DNA of 64,000 nucleotides from Streptomyces sp. NBC_01314 (GTDB lineage: Bacteria; Actinomycetota; Actinomycetes; Streptomycetales; Streptomycetaceae): positions 186,001 through 250,000 of the forward strand of contig NZ_CP108394.1 in NCBI RefSeq assembly GCF_041435215.1. Direction: 5' to 3'. The notes under the pieces were generated by a model. It was given only the letters and a program-made list of their open reading frames with translations. It searched no databases and was not told the DNA's origin. Below are positions 50,761-60,354 of the stretch, piece after piece. The first letter of the stretch is position 1, and each line of letters opens with the position of its first letter. The translations under genes were made by a program, and so were the position numbers.

Positions 50761-53700
50761 TCAGGGGGAGTTCGTCCGTGCCGGCGGGTAGTTGGGGCAC
50801 AGCCGTTCGTAGGGGGTGTCATCGACGTAGAGAGTCCACTCCTGGCGGGTCAGGTTACGGCCCGCGCGGCGGCACAGCTCGTGCGCCCATTGTTGCGGCA
50901 CTGGGGTGAGCCTGGCGGTCCGGTCCCAGGAGGCCGTGGCCAGGGTGCCCCCGTCGGGGCTGAACGCCACGGCCGTCACCCAACCGGTCGCGTCGCCAAG
51001 CGTGGCCAGGGGGTGGCTTCCCTGGTCCTCGCCATGGTCCTCGGGGTCTTTGAGACTGTGGAGACGGGCCGTGCGGTCGCGGCTCCCGGTCGCCAGGGTC
51101 ATGCCGTCCGGGCTGAACGCCACGGCGGTCACCTCGTCGGTGTGGCCGGTGATCGTGCGGACGACGGAATGGGTCGTGACGTCCCACAAGACGGCCGTTC
51201 CGTCGCTCGGCGCGACAGCGAGCGTCCTGCCATCGGGGCTGAAGGTCAGGGCGTTAAGGACGCGGCCGTCGTGGTCGAACCGCGCGGTCGTTTGGTGGGT
51301 GCGGGTGTCCCAGAGGCGGGCTGTGCCGTCGGTGGACGCGGTCGCCAGGGTCCTCCCGTCAGGGCTAAACGCAACCGCGTCCACCCAGCCGCCGTGTCCG
51401 CGCAAGACGCCGAGGCAGCGGTGGGTGCGGGTGTCCCAGAGGCGGGCTGTGCCGTCGGTGGACGCGGTCGCCAGGGTCCTCCCGTCAGGGCTAAACGCAA
51501 CCGCGTCCACGGCGCCGGTGTGCCCATGAAGGGTCACGAACACTCGGCGCGTGCGGGTATCCCACAGGCGGGTGTTGCCTTGCTGGTCGCCGGTCACGAG
51601 ATGAGGGGCGTGGGGCTGGAAGGCAACCGTGAGCACCGGGGTGGTTCCCACGGCGAGGACTGCGGTCGTGCGGCGGGTGTTCACGTCCCACAGCCGAGTG
51701 GTGCCGTCCCTGCTCCCGGTGGCAAGTGTGCGCCCATCGGAGGCGAAGGCTACGGTGTCGAGGTACCCGCTATGTCCGGTCAGCGCGGTTCCCGCGCGCC
51801 GGACCGTGGTGGCCCACACGCGTGCGGTGCCGTCCGAGGAAGCGCTCACGACGGTCTTCCCGTCCCGCGCGTACGCCACCGCGTTGATGCCGCCCGTGTG
51901 GCCGTCCAAGACGCCGACTTCCTGGTGGGTGCGCGGATCCCACAGGCGGGCGGTGTCGTCCCAGCTGCCGGTCAGCAGGGTGCGGCCGTCGGGGCCGAAC
52001 GCCACCGCGCTCACCACACGGGTGTGCCCGCGCAGCGTGACCGAATTGCGCAGGGTCCGGGTGTCCCAGAGCCGGGCGGTGCCGTCGGCAGAACCGGTCG
52101 CCAGCGTCTTCCCGTCGGGGCTATACGCCACCGCATAGACCTCGCCCCGATGACCGCGCAGGACAGTGGGCTTCCGCTTTCCACGCAGGTCCCACAGGCG
52201 GGCGGTGTCGTCCCAGCTGCCGGTCAGCAAGGTCCGGCCGTCGGGGCCGAACGCCACCGCGCTCACCCTGCCGGTGTGGCCTGTGAACTTGGCGAGGGAG
52301 CGGCCCGTGCGCCGTTCCCATAGCTGGGCGGTGCCGTCTGTGGAGCCAGTGGCCAGGGTCCTGCCGTCGGGTCCGAACGCCAGGGCGTCAACCCCGGTGA
52401 CAGAGATGCGCAGTCGGAGTGCTGGTGCGGCGGTGCGCACGTCCCAGATGCCGACGGTGCCTTCGGCGGTGGTCGCGGCCAGGACGTCGCCGCCGGGGCT
52501 GAACGCGACGGCGGTGACCGCGCCCGTGTGTTCCGGCAGGACGACGGGCCTCCAGTGTTGGTCCGCCCGCCACAGCCTGAGGTCTGCGTCCGTGCCGCCG
52601 GTCGCCACTGTGCCGCCGTCGGGACTTACGGCCACTGCGGTGACCTTGCCCGAGTGGCCGATCAAGGGTCGTACCGGATGCGTGGGGACGGCCAGGGCAC
52701 CCAGCACAGCGGCGTTGGTGGCGTCATTGGCTTTATACCGCAGCCCGGCGAGGGCGAGGAGTCCGGCCAGCCCCGGCCGGGTTCCCTGCAGAGCTCGGGA
52801 GTGGGCGGCAAGACCGCTTGCGAGAGCGGTACGGCTCTTGTCGTCGGCTGTTCTGCGCTCTCGCTCGGCGGTCCGCCACTGCCAGCCAGCGACCAGTGTG
52901 GCGGTGAGGGAGGCGAGGACCAGCAGCGCGAGCGCCGCGGTGAGTCGCCTCAGGCGCCGGTTGCTGCGGCGGGTTGCTTCCGCCTCCGCGACCGCCGCGT
53001 CGATCTCGGCCGCGACGGCCGTTTCGCTCTCCTCCAGGAATTCGCACTCCAAGGGATTGAGGTCAGCACTGCGCCCCTGCGCCATGTCGGAGGCGCGGAC
53101 CAGTCGGTGTCCCCGATAAAGGCTGCCCGGATCGCGTCCGAGTGACTGCCAGCTTTCCGCGGCCGCCGTGAGGTCACGGTGCACACGTAACCAGTCGTGA
53201 TCCTCGGCAAGCCATCCCCGCAGCAGGTCCCAGGCCCGGACGAGCGCCTCGTGCGTGATCTGCACGACTCCGTCGTCCGCCGTGACCAAGCGCTTCTCCA
53301 CAAGGCGTTGCAGAGCCACCTGGGCTGCGGCGCCCTCGTGGGCCAGTTCGTCCTCACCGACCCGGCGCCGCACCGCGCCGCCGCCCTCGTCCACGGTGAC
53401 CAGCCGGAGCAGAAGCCGCCGGGCCGCCTGCTGCTGTTCCGGCTCGAGGGCGTCGTACACACCCTGGGCGGTGGTGGCCACCGCGTCCCGGATGCCTCCA
53501 GAAGCCTGGTAGCCGGCCAGCGTCATCCTGCGGCCGTCCCCCTGCGCCCAGGTGGCCTGGAGGGCGTGGGCCAGCAGCGGCAGGGCTCCCGCGTCATGAC
53601 CACCGCCCTGAACACCGAGGTCACGCAGGAGCCTCTCCACCAGTCCCGGTTCGAGCTCCAGACCTGCCGTACGCGCCGGTCCGACGATAGCCTCCCGCAG

Positions 53701-54633
53701 GTCCGGTTCGGTCATCGGTCCGAGTACAGCACTCTTCCTGCTCATCACCTCGGCCATTCCCGGGACTGCGATGCAACGGTGGAAGAAGTCCGCGCGTACG
53801 GCCAGCACGACCGGAATCGGCCGAGCGGCTTCCCCGGTACCGAGGGCCAGCTCGAGTAGGCGGGCCACAAAGGCGTGGCGTTCCTCCTGGCCCGTGCACT
53901 GGGTGAAGATTTCCTCGAACTGGTCGACGATTAGCACGGTTGGGCCGACCCCGCCCTCGTACGGCGTCTCCGGGTGTAGCCGTGCGAGCGCTTCGAGTGG
54001 GTGAGGCCCGGGGGTGATGCGCAGGACCGCCGAGGCGCTCTCACCGCGCTGGGGCGAACGTTCTTGGCGCAGGGCGGGCACCAGTCCGGCGCTGAGTAGC
54101 GAGGACTTGCCCGCGCCCGACGCCCCGGTCAGGAACAGGGGCGGCCCGCCGTGGAGTCGCGTCTTCAGGAGCCCGAACAACTCCTCGATCTGAGCGTCCC
54201 GCCCGAAGAACCATCCCGTGGTCTCCTCTGTGAAGGCGTGCAGGCCCGGATACGGGCACACAGGGGGCTGGCCGGGGCATGACGCCGAATCGGCGGGACG
54301 AAGCTCAGGATCAGGGCCGCCGGGTGACCGGGCCAGCAGGTTCCTCAGGAGGAGGTAGTCGCCGAGCAGGCTTTCCCAGCGGTCCTGTTTCGCCTTCTGG
54401 CTGACCTGCAACGCGTTCAGACACGCCTTGGTGTAAGCGTCGAACAGGGGACGGGCGGGCGCCCTTCTTCCCCGTCCGTTCTCAAGATCGGAGAGTGTCT
54501 GCGGTGCCGACCCGATCCGGTCGGCGAGTGCCTCCTGTGTCATGTTGGAATCGACTCTCAATGTGCGCAGCCGCCTTCCCAGTCGGCGCCGCTGTTCCTG
54601 CACGGTGTCGTTCCCGTCGAGGGGCCGAGTCAT
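50761..54633 (-). CDS. HTH-nSTAND ATPase with transmembrane helix and 14 WD40 repeats
   Basis: 1,290 residues from ATG 54633 (the frame is open to 54948). Order: Xre-type HTH (about 14-55, LGRRLRTLRVDSNMTQEALADRIGSAPQTLSDLENGRG); nSTAND1 NTPase with PYPGLHAFTEETTGWFFGRD, Walker A GASGAGKSS (170-178) and Walker B VLIVDQFEEIF (Asp237); HEALVRAWDLLRGWL; a coiled-coil; a membrane helix at about 564-584; then 14 WD40 blades (about 650-1250), enough for two seven-blade propellers. Such proteins act as ligand-gated switches in signalling or immunity; the effector here is unknown, since no enzymatic domain is attached. Blades 10 and 11 are nearly identical in DNA. A 61-residue membrane peptide is encoded divergently. 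Confidence 0.92.
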   Translation of the reverse strand: MTRPLDGNDTVQEQRRRLGRRLRTLRVDSNMTQEALADRIGSAPQTLSDLENGRGRRAPARPLFDAYTKACLNALQVSQKAKQDRWESLLGDYLLLRNLLARSPGGPDPELRPADSASCPGQPPVCPYPGLHAFTEETTGWFFGRDAQIEELFGLLKTRLHGGPPLFLTGASGAGKSSLLSAGLVPALRQERSPQRGESASAVLRITPGPHPLEALARLHPETPYEGGVGPTVLIVDQFEEIFTQCTGQEERHAFVARLLELALGTGEAARPIPVVLAVRADFFHRCIAVPGMAEVMSRKSAVLGPMTEPDLREAIVGPARTAGLELEPGLVERLLRDLGVQGGGHDAGALPLLAHALQATWAQGDGRRMTLAGYQASGGIRDAVATTAQGVYDALEPEQQQAARRLLLRLVTVDEGGGAVRRRVGEDELAHEGAAAQVALQRLVEKRLVTADDGVVQITHEALVRAWDLLRGWLAEDHDWLRVHRDLTAAAESWQSLGRDPGSLYRGHRLVRASDMAQGRSADLNPLECEFLEESETAVAAEIDAAVAEAEATRRSNRRLRRLTAALALLVLASLTATLVAGWQWRTAERERRTADDKSRTALASGLAAHSRALQGTRPGLAGLLALAGLRYKANDATNAAVLGALAVPTHPVRPLIGHSGKVTAVAVSPDGGTVATGGTDADLRLWRADQHWRPVVLPEHTGAVTAVAFSPGGDVLAATTAEGTVGIWDVRTAAPALRLRISVTGVDALAFGPDGRTLATGSTDGTAQLWERRTGRSLAKFTGHTGRVSAVAFGPDGRTLLTGSWDDTARLWDLRGKRKPTVLRGHRGEVYAVAYSPDGKTLATGSADGTARLWDTRTLRNSVTLRGHTRVVSAVAFGPDGRTLLTGSWDDTARLWDPRTHQEVGVLDGHTGGINAVAYARDGKTVVSASSDGTARVWATTVRRAGTALTGHSGYLDTVAFASDGRTLATGSRDGTTRLWDVNTRRTTAVLAVGTTPVLTVAFQPHAPHLVTGDQQGNTRLWDTRTRRVFVTLHGHTGAVDAVAFSPDGRTLATASTDGTARLWDTRTHRCLGVLRGHGGWVDAVAFSPDGRTLATASTDGTARLWDTRTHQTTARFDHDGRVLNALTFSPDGRTLAVAPSDGTAVLWDVTTHSVVRTITGHTDEVTAVAFSPDGMTLATGSRDRTARLHSLKDPEDHGEDQGSHPLATLGDATGWVTAVAFSPDGGTLATASWDRTARLTPVPQQWAHELCRRAGRNLTRQEWTLYVDDTPYERLCPNYPPARTNSP
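51294..51510 (-). repeat. Duplicated WD40 blade DNA
   Basis: Bases 51294-51384 and 51420-51510 are identical over 91 bp, offset by exactly 126 bp (42 codons, one blade). A further near-identical pair lies around 51950-52015 and 52200-52265. Confidence 0.85.
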
Positions 54634-54982
54634 CCGAGCGCTCGTGTACGACGGCTCCGGCGCACTCCGGAGATGAGCTCCAACGACCGCTTCCCACCTG
54701 GTGTTTCGGACCGGTATTCCGAACCTGCCCGCTGCACGGGGACTCGATTGCCGCTGTGAGGCAGTCTGGCCGAGGCCGAGTCGAATCTGCTCCTCACCGG
54801 GCATCGACAGGCCGGGGCTTTCACCGTCACGCGGCGCCTCCTCACGTTCGTTTGTCGTCCCGCGCGGAAGCGTAAGGGCCCTACCAGCCGACGAACTCGA
54901 GTTCCGGGCAAAGAGTCCCGATCGCCCGCTTCCGAAGAAATGCGGCACGACTACGAACGTCTGCCTCTACGAAAGGTTCACA
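54634..54982. other. Divergent promoter region
   Basis: The gap between the nSTAND-WD40 gene and the small membrane peptide gene. It is partly covered by the N-terminal extension of the WD40 frame, which I regard as untranslated. It must hold both promoters; no clear operator stands out. Confidence 0.4.
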
Positions 54983-55168
54983 ATGAACGGCGAGATGAAC
55001 GCACGGACGAACTGCGGCACGGGCTCCAGGACCAGCCGGCTCCAGGGAAACGGCCGCACTGTACGACGACTCGGTCGCACGGCCATGTTCGGTCTAGTAC
55101 GCGGCATCGCCACCGCGATCGGCTCGGCGCTGATCTCAGGGATCGTTTGGTGGATGCGAGACCACTAA
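54983..55168 (+). CDS. 61-residue single-span membrane peptide
   Basis: ATG 54983 with GAAAGG 8 bases upstream. A polar, Arg/Asn-rich N-terminus is followed by a membrane helix, MFGLVRGIATAIGSALISGI, and the tail VWWMRDH. It is of the size and pattern of toxin-like or regulatory membrane peptides. Divergent from the nSTAND-WD40 gene, which also has a membrane helix; a functional link is speculative. Downstream, 17-bp direct repeats begin at 55201. Confidence 0.5.
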   Translation: MNGEMNARTNCGTGSRTSRLQGNGRTVRRLGRTAMFGLVRGIATAIGSALISGIVWWMRDH

Positions 55169-55746
55169 CGAGTTCGTTCATGGTTGGCGGTGAGACGTCG
55201 AGGGCTCGGTGTTCATAGATGGTGGCAGGGCTCGGTGTTCATATCTGCCGCGCCGGCGTCAGGTCCGCGTCTGCTGATGGGACAGCAGGCCAGCAACTGC
55301 CTGGACGATGTCACTCATTTGCTTACGGCAACCGAGGCGACGGGCAAAAGCGCCAGTTGAGCTACTTCTCAGCGTCTATGACCTGCCACCCCGCCAAGGT
55401 GACTCCCTACGCGCCCGAGTCAGGGACGGCCTCGCGAGTGTTCCGCCCGAAGTGCGCCAACGGATACTGCGGCTGCTCACCGAGCGGGACTCCAGCAGAA
55501 GGGATGACGGCCAGCGACCCGTCTGACAGTCGCAGGAGACGACTGTTGTCATCTGCCGCCTGGCAGCACGGCGAGCCCGCGTACGTGCGCTGTCTCGAAC
55601 TGAACGGTCACCAGAGCGAGCGACGGGAGGACGGGACGCCCCGGTGCCGTCGCGGCATGACCCGTGGTCCTGTGGAGGCGGTCTGGGCCAGGCGGCAAGT
55701 GGTCTGCTCAGAGTCTGGGTATTCGGCCTCGCCGGTGGGGTGAGGC
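55169..55746. other. Gene-poor stretch with a possible gene tail
   Basis: Contains a 17-bp direct repeat (55201-55217, 55227-55243) and, on the plus strand up to 55526, a frame whose last 50 residues (YDLPPRQGDSLRARVRDG, VPPEVRQRILRLLTERD) look coding but have no plausible start. Nothing else recognised. Confidence 0.4.
55201..55243 (+). repeat. 17-bp direct repeat
   Basis: AGGGCTCGGTGTTCATA at 55201-55217 and again at 55227-55243, spaced 26 bp (about 2.5 helical turns). Confidence 0.7.
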
Positions 55747-56851
55747 CTACGCGTCCCTGTCCCCGGCCCGCAGTGGTGGTGTCAGGGATGCGGCAGGGTG
55801 GTCCTCGATCCAGGACAGGCCTCCGATGTCGAGTCGGTGGCGGGTGCGGGTGACGGCGACGTAGGCGAGGCGGGCTTCGCCGTCGTCGATCGGGCCGGGA
55901 ACGGCGCGGCCGGTGTCGTCCAGTTGGTCGCTGTCCTTGGGCGGGGTGAAGTCGTCGGCGATTCTCACACGGGGCCATTCGCGGCCCTTGGCCTTGTGGG
56001 CGGTGGAGACGGTGACCTCGGCCTGTTGCTCGGGAACGAGTTGAGCAACAGCGGCGAGGATGGCGTCGGTGCCGTGGGTGTCGACGAGGTCGACGAGTGG
56101 CTGCAGATCGCGGCCTGCCGGATCGTGGGCGGCGTAGTCCTGCAGTTGTCCCCAGGAGGGGAACAGGACCAGTTCGGGATGGGTGGTGCGGCGGCCGCCC
56201 TTCAGGTCGTGGGCGGCCAGGGCCAGGGCGCGCAGGCTGTCCCCTCCCCCCACCAGGGCTACCCGGTATCCGGTGGTCAGCAGGTCCATGACCTGGGCGA
56301 TGGCGCCGACGTTGGTGCGGCACAGCACCGCGTCGGGACGGCTGAGGGGACCGAGTTCGGTGGGCACGGTCTCGGTGCCGGTGAGGCGGATCGGGGCGTC
56401 GGCGATGGCCAGCCACCGGTTGGCCTCTTCGGCGAGCCGGGGGCCGAAGCGGAAGGACTGGGACAGGGCGAGCTGGGTGCCGTCGAATCCGGTCATGACG
56501 TCTTTGGCGCCGCGCCAGTCGTAGATGGCCTGGGCGGAGTCGCCGACCATGACCAGCTGGGCGTGGTCACGCTGGTCGAGGAAGATCTGTTCAACGACGG
56601 GGTTGGTGTCCTGGGCCTCGTCGAGGAGGAGGAAGTCGGTGTCGATTTTCGGGCTCGTGAGGGCCCAGATTTTGAGGTAGTGGTCGTGGTCGAAGCGGAC
56701 CGCGCCGTCGTCGGAGTGCTGCAGGTCGGCCCAGGCTTTACGGGCGAAGGGGACGATGTGGGCGGCGAGTTGGGCGTGCAGGTCGCGGCCGTCCAGGCCC
56801 CGCAGGTGGGGGACGTGGTGGCTGAAGAATCCCGTGGATCTTCTGGCCTGC
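55747..56851 (-). pseudogene. UvrD/Rep-like DNA helicase, C-terminal part
   Basis: The minus frame is open from the LysR stop to 55747 and carries superfamily 1 helicase motifs: FLLLDEAQDTNP (motif II, DEAQD), QLVMVGDSAQAIYDWRGA (motif III), SQSFRFGPRLAEEANRWL (motif IV), TVSTAHKAKGREWPRVRIADDF (motif V) and RLAYVAVTRTRHRLDIG (motif VI). The Walker A N-terminal domain is absent: the frame runs into the LysR gene with no start codon before motif II. The gene was cut by whatever brought in the LysR/catabolic cluster. Confidence 0.8.
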
Positions 56852-57715
56852 TTACCGAGCTCCGCCGAGAAGGCGCGTGGCGTGGCGGACGGCGGCGATG
56901 GCGTGGCGGTCGTCGGTGGCGCGGGTGGCGACGGCGATCTCCACAGGCGGTCCGTCGAGCGGGACGAACCGGACGTCCGGGTGGGGGTAGAAGCGGCCGG
57001 CGGCCTCGGCGTGCAGGGCTATGCGGCCGGTTGTCGCCACGGCTCCCGGTATGGCGGCGGGGTGGCGCAGGGCGCCGCGGTTGTGGGACCCGTCGGAGGC
57101 GGGGCCGGACCATGCTTCGAGCGCAGGATGGGCGAGGGCGGTGGGCAGCCACGGGCTGTCACTGAGGTCGGCCTCGGTCAGCCGGTCGGCGTCGGCGAGA
57201 GGGGATCGGGCGGGGACGACCACGACCCGGGGCATGGTCAGGGCGTGCTCGAAGACGAGCCCGTCGACGGGGCCGACGTACTGGACGATGCCCACGTCGA
57301 CGCGGTGGCTGCGGACCGCTTCGTACTGGTCGGCCAGGTCCAGTTCGGCGTAGGAGAAGGCGATTCCGGGATCGTGGCCGTGCACCGCCGCAGTCAGGTC
57401 CGGCCAGCGTTCGGCGAGTCCGAATCCCAGGACGCCCAGCGTGAGGAGCTTTTCGTCGGTGGTGCGGTGGTGGTGTTCGGTGAGGGAGTCCACGGTGTCG
57501 AGCAAAGTCCGGGCCTCGGCGATCAGCCGCTCTCCCTCAGGGGTGAGCGTCACCCGGCGGCTGGTGCGTTCGAAGAGCTGGGTGCCCAGTTCCCGTTCCA
57601 GTCGCTGGATGTGGCGGCCGAAGGGCTGAGGGCTGATGTAGTGCCGCTGAGCGGCCCTGCCGAAGTGCAGTTCCTCCGCCAGTGTCACCGCGTAGCGGAG
57701 CGCCCGGATGTCCAT
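56852..57715 (-). CDS. LysR-type transcriptional regulator
   Basis: 287 residues from ATG 57715. N-terminal winged HTH: MDIRALRYAVTLAEELHFGRAAQRHYISPQPFGRHIQRLERELGTQLFERTSRRVTLTPEGERL. The C-terminal co-inducer domain follows (KLLTLGVLGFGLAERWPDL, FSYAELDLADQYEAV, DVGIVQYVGPVDGLVFE). Divergent from the amidohydrolase operon across a 201-bp gap, so it most likely activates that operon when a pathway compound is present. Its TAA abuts the helicase remnant. Confidence 0.9.
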   Translation of the reverse strand: MDIRALRYAVTLAEELHFGRAAQRHYISPQPFGRHIQRLERELGTQLFERTSRRVTLTPEGERLIAEARTLLDTVDSLTEHHHRTTDEKLLTLGVLGFGLAERWPDLTAAVHGHDPGIAFSYAELDLADQYEAVRSHRVDVGIVQYVGPVDGLVFEHALTMPRVVVVPARSPLADADRLTEADLSDSPWLPTALAHPALEAWSGPASDGSHNRGALRHPAAIPGAVATTGRIALHAEAAGRFYPHPDVRFVPLDGPPVEIAVATRATDDRHAIAAVRHATRLLGGAR

Positions 57716-57916
57716 CCCTGTTCCTCCGTGCCTCCCGCTCGGTACCGCCCGCATAGCCGGTGCTTCCGTCTACGTCAGAGGAAGCCGGGCCGTCAACACC
57801 TCGGTCACGGCCGGTTCACAACCGTTTCGGCTGATGATCCCTGGCGTGCTCCTCTGGTGAGGTGAGTCCACGGGAGGCACTGCCTCTGTGGCTCGGATGA
57901 CGAAGGAGTCATCATC
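57716..57916. promoter_or_regulatory. Divergent LysR/amidohydrolase control region
   Basis: 201 bp between the divergent starts, the normal site of LysR binding. AT-richer than the genes; GAAGGAG near 57902 is the ribosome site of the amidohydrolase. I could not fix the exact T-N11-A box by eye. Confidence 0.5.
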
Positions 57917-59362
57917 ATGGCTCGGCATCGCGTTGTGCTGCGCGGCGGCACCGTCCTCACCATGGATCCGCACCTGGGGAACCTGCCCCGTGGAGACGTG
58001 CTGATCGAGGACGGTGTGATCGCCGCGGTGGCACCGGACCTCTCCGTCGACGAGACGGAGACGGTGGACGTCACGGGACACATCGTGGCACCCGGCATGA
58101 TCGACACCCACCGGCACACCTGGCAGACGCAGCTGCGCGCCCTGTGCGCCGACTGGACCCTGGCGGACTACCTGTTCGGCATCCGGCTCGGCGTCTCACC
58201 GGCCTACCTCGCCGAAGACGTCCACCTGGGCAATCACCTCGGCGCCCTGGACGCTCTGAACTCCGGCGTCACCACGATTCTGGACTTTTCGCATTGCAAC
58301 AACACGCCCGAGCACGCCGACGCCGCGATCACCGGGCTGCGGGACGCGGGGATCCGCGCGGTGTTCGGTTACGGCTTCTTCGAGTCGAACCCGCTCCAGC
58401 CGCCGCACTTCACCGACCACGCCTTGCGCCTGGCGGACTTCCGGCGCGTCGCCGACGCCCACTTCCCGAGCCGGGACGCGCTGCTGACCCTCGGGGTGGC
58501 GCTCACCGAGTACGGCACGCTGCCGTTCGACACCACCCGCGCCGAGATCGCCGCCGCCCGCGAACGCGACGCGCTGATCGTCACGCACACCGGCTGCGTG
58601 TGGTCACTGCCGAGCGGGGTGCGTGAATTCGCCGCGGCGGGCCTGCTCGGACCGGACCAGGTCCACGTGCACTGCAACACCCTCACCGACGAGGAGTGGC
58701 GCCTGCTGGCCGACCACGGCGCCAAGCTGTCGATCTCGGTGGAGACCGAACTCAACATGGGCATGGGCCGCCCCGCCTTCGCCGCGGCCCGCCGGCACGG
58801 CATCAAACCGACCCTGTCCTGCGACATCGTCTCCCTCAACACCGGCGATCTGTTCACCCAGACCCGCATGGGCCTGGCCTTCCAGCGCTGGGCCGACACC
58901 GAGGAGCTCAACCTCGCAGGCGCGGACCCCACGACCGTGACCGTCACCGCGCAGGAGGCCATGGCCTGGACCACGGTCAACGCGGCCGAGGCGATAGGAC
59001 TCGATCACCGCATCGGCAGCCTCACCCCTGGCAAGCAGGCCGACATCATCGTGACCGGCGGGCCCGGAATGTCCCAGCACCCGCATCTCGACCCCGCCGG
59101 CACCCTCGTCTTCCAGACCACCCCCGCCGACGTCCGCCACGTCCTGGTCGCCGGCCGCTTCGCCAAGCGCGACGGCCGACTCACCGGCACTGACCTTCCG
59201 GCCCTGCTCGCACGGGCTGACGCCTCAGCCGAAACAGTCCTCGGCCGGCTCGCCGACGCCGGGCGCCCCCTGCCCGGCACCCCTCCGGAGGGCTGGGCCC
59301 TCATCGCCCGTATGTCGTCGGAACTCCGGACGACTCCGGAACCCCAGCAGCCCGGAAAGTAG
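57917..59362 (+). CDS. Amidohydrolase (cytosine deaminase / chlorohydrolase-like)
   Basis: 481 residues, metal-dependent TIM-barrel amidohydrolase. Ligands visible: His65 and His67 in PGMIDTHRHTWQ, His224 in LIVTHTGC, His250/His252 in VHVHCNTLTDEE, and Asp303 in LSCDIVSLNTGD. The N- and C-terminal strands form the small beta-sandwich (VLRGGTVLTMDPH; GKQADIIVTGG). This branch hydrolyses C-N or C-Cl bonds of purines, pyrimidines, triazines and similar rings, so it likely performs the first step of the pathway. GAAGGAG precedes the ATG. It is the first gene of a five-gene operon, with only 2 bp before the next start. Confidence 0.9.
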   Translation: MARHRVVLRGGTVLTMDPHLGNLPRGDVLIEDGVIAAVAPDLSVDETETVDVTGHIVAPGMIDTHRHTWQTQLRALCADWTLADYLFGIRLGVSPAYLAEDVHLGNHLGALDALNSGVTTILDFSHCNNTPEHADAAITGLRDAGIRAVFGYGFFESNPLQPPHFTDHALRLADFRRVADAHFPSRDALLTLGVALTEYGTLPFDTTRAEIAAARERDALIVTHTGCVWSLPSGVREFAAAGLLGPDQVHVHCNTLTDEEWRLLADHGAKLSISVETELNMGMGRPAFAAARRHGIKPTLSCDIVSLNTGDLFTQTRMGLAFQRWADTEELNLAGADPTTVTVTAQEAMAWTTVNAAEAIGLDHRIGSLTPGKQADIIVTGGPGMSQHPHLDPAGTLVFQTTPADVRHVLVAGRFAKRDGRLTGTDLPALLARADASAETVLGRLADAGRPLPGTPPEGWALIARMSSELRTTPEPQQPGK

Positions 59363-59364
59363 TC

Positions 59365-60354
59365 ATGCGCTTCGTCACCTACACCGAAAACGACGGCGAC
59401 GGCGACGACCGCGTCGGCGTACTCGACGCCGACGACCTCGTCCACGCGCTGCCGCCCGGTATCCGTCTCATCGACCTGCTCGACGGCCCGCAGCGGTTGC
59501 ACGACGCCGCGGACAACGCGCTGCGCGATCCCCGCGCCGTGCACCCCTACGCCGCGCTCAGGCTGCGGGCGCCGATTCCCCAGCCGCCGACCGTGCGTGA
59601 CTTCATGACCTTCGAGAGCCACATCGAGGGCGTGGCCAGGCTCGGCGGACCGGAGACAGGCCCGCCCGAGCAGTGGTACGAGGCTCCGGCCTTCTACTTC
59701 ACCAATCCCTACGCCGTCCAGGGCCCACAGGACGATGTGCGCATCCCGCCCGGCTGCACGCGCTTCGACTTCGAACTGGAGGTCGCCGCCGTGATCGGCC
59801 GAGGCGGCCGGGACCTGAGCGTCGACGAGGCCGAGTCCCACATCGCCGGATACGTATTGATGAACGACTGGTCCGCGCGCGACCTGCAGTTCACGGAGAT
59901 GCAGGTTCGCCTCGGCCCCACAAAGGGCAAGGACAGCGCCACCACACTCGGCCCGGTGTTCGTCACCCCCGACGAACTGGAGCCCTACCGCGCGGGCAAT
60001 GCCTACGGCCTGCGGATGACGGCGGCCGTCAACGGCACCGTCGTCGGCGAGGACCTGTGGAGCAACATGGCCTTCAGCTACGCCCAGATGATCGCCTACG
60101 CCTCGCGGGGCACCGAGGTCCGCACCGGCGACATCCTCGGCTCCGGGACCTGCGGCGGCGGCTGCCTGGCCGAACTGTGGGGACGCCGCGGACTCGACGC
60201 CCACCCTCCCCTGGCCCCGGGAGACACCGTCACCCTCAGCGTCGAGCACCTGGGCACCCAGACCTGCCGCGTGACCGAGCGTGCCGAGCGCCCCGCCGGC
60301 GATCTGCGGGCCACCTCGCACCCGCACGCCCTCCCACCCCACGGAGGCCACTGA
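59365..60354 (+). CDS. Fumarylacetoacetate hydrolase family protein
   Basis: 329 residues. FAH fold with metal-binding acidic residues in RFDFELEVAAVIGRGGRDLS and GYVLMNDWSARDLQ; also LGPVFVTPDEL and GDILGSGTCGGGCLAELWGR. Family members cleave C-C bonds of beta-keto acids, decarboxylate or hydrate keto acids. Here it probably processes the ring-opened product of the amidohydrolase. Its stop overlaps the next start by one base (TGATG). Confidence 0.9.
   Translation: MRFVTYTENDGDGDDRVGVLDADDLVHALPPGIRLIDLLDGPQRLHDAADNALRDPRAVHPYAALRLRAPIPQPPTVRDFMTFESHIEGVARLGGPETGPPEQWYEAPAFYFTNPYAVQGPQDDVRIPPGCTRFDFELEVAAVIGRGGRDLSVDEAESHIAGYVLMNDWSARDLQFTEMQVRLGPTKGKDSATTLGPVFVTPDELEPYRAGNAYGLRMTAAVNGTVVGEDLWSNMAFSYAQMIAYASRGTEVRTGDILGSGTCGGGCLAELWGRRGLDAHPPLAPGDTVTLSVEHLGTQTCRVTERAERPAGDLRATSHPHALPPHGGH

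Noticed and set aside
51290..52700. CRISPR-like or tandem repeat array
   Set aside because: The regular ~126-bp periodicity is the coding sequence of WD40 blades, in frame throughout.
50761..54948. 1,395-residue version of the nSTAND-WD40 protein
   Set aside because: The extension has no homology or ribosome site; ATG 54633 sits shortly before the HTH.
59673..60353. Long upstream extension of the MBL hydrolase frame
   Set aside because: It lies entirely within the FAH gene in another frame; ATG 60354 directly overlaps the FAH stop and fits the family length.
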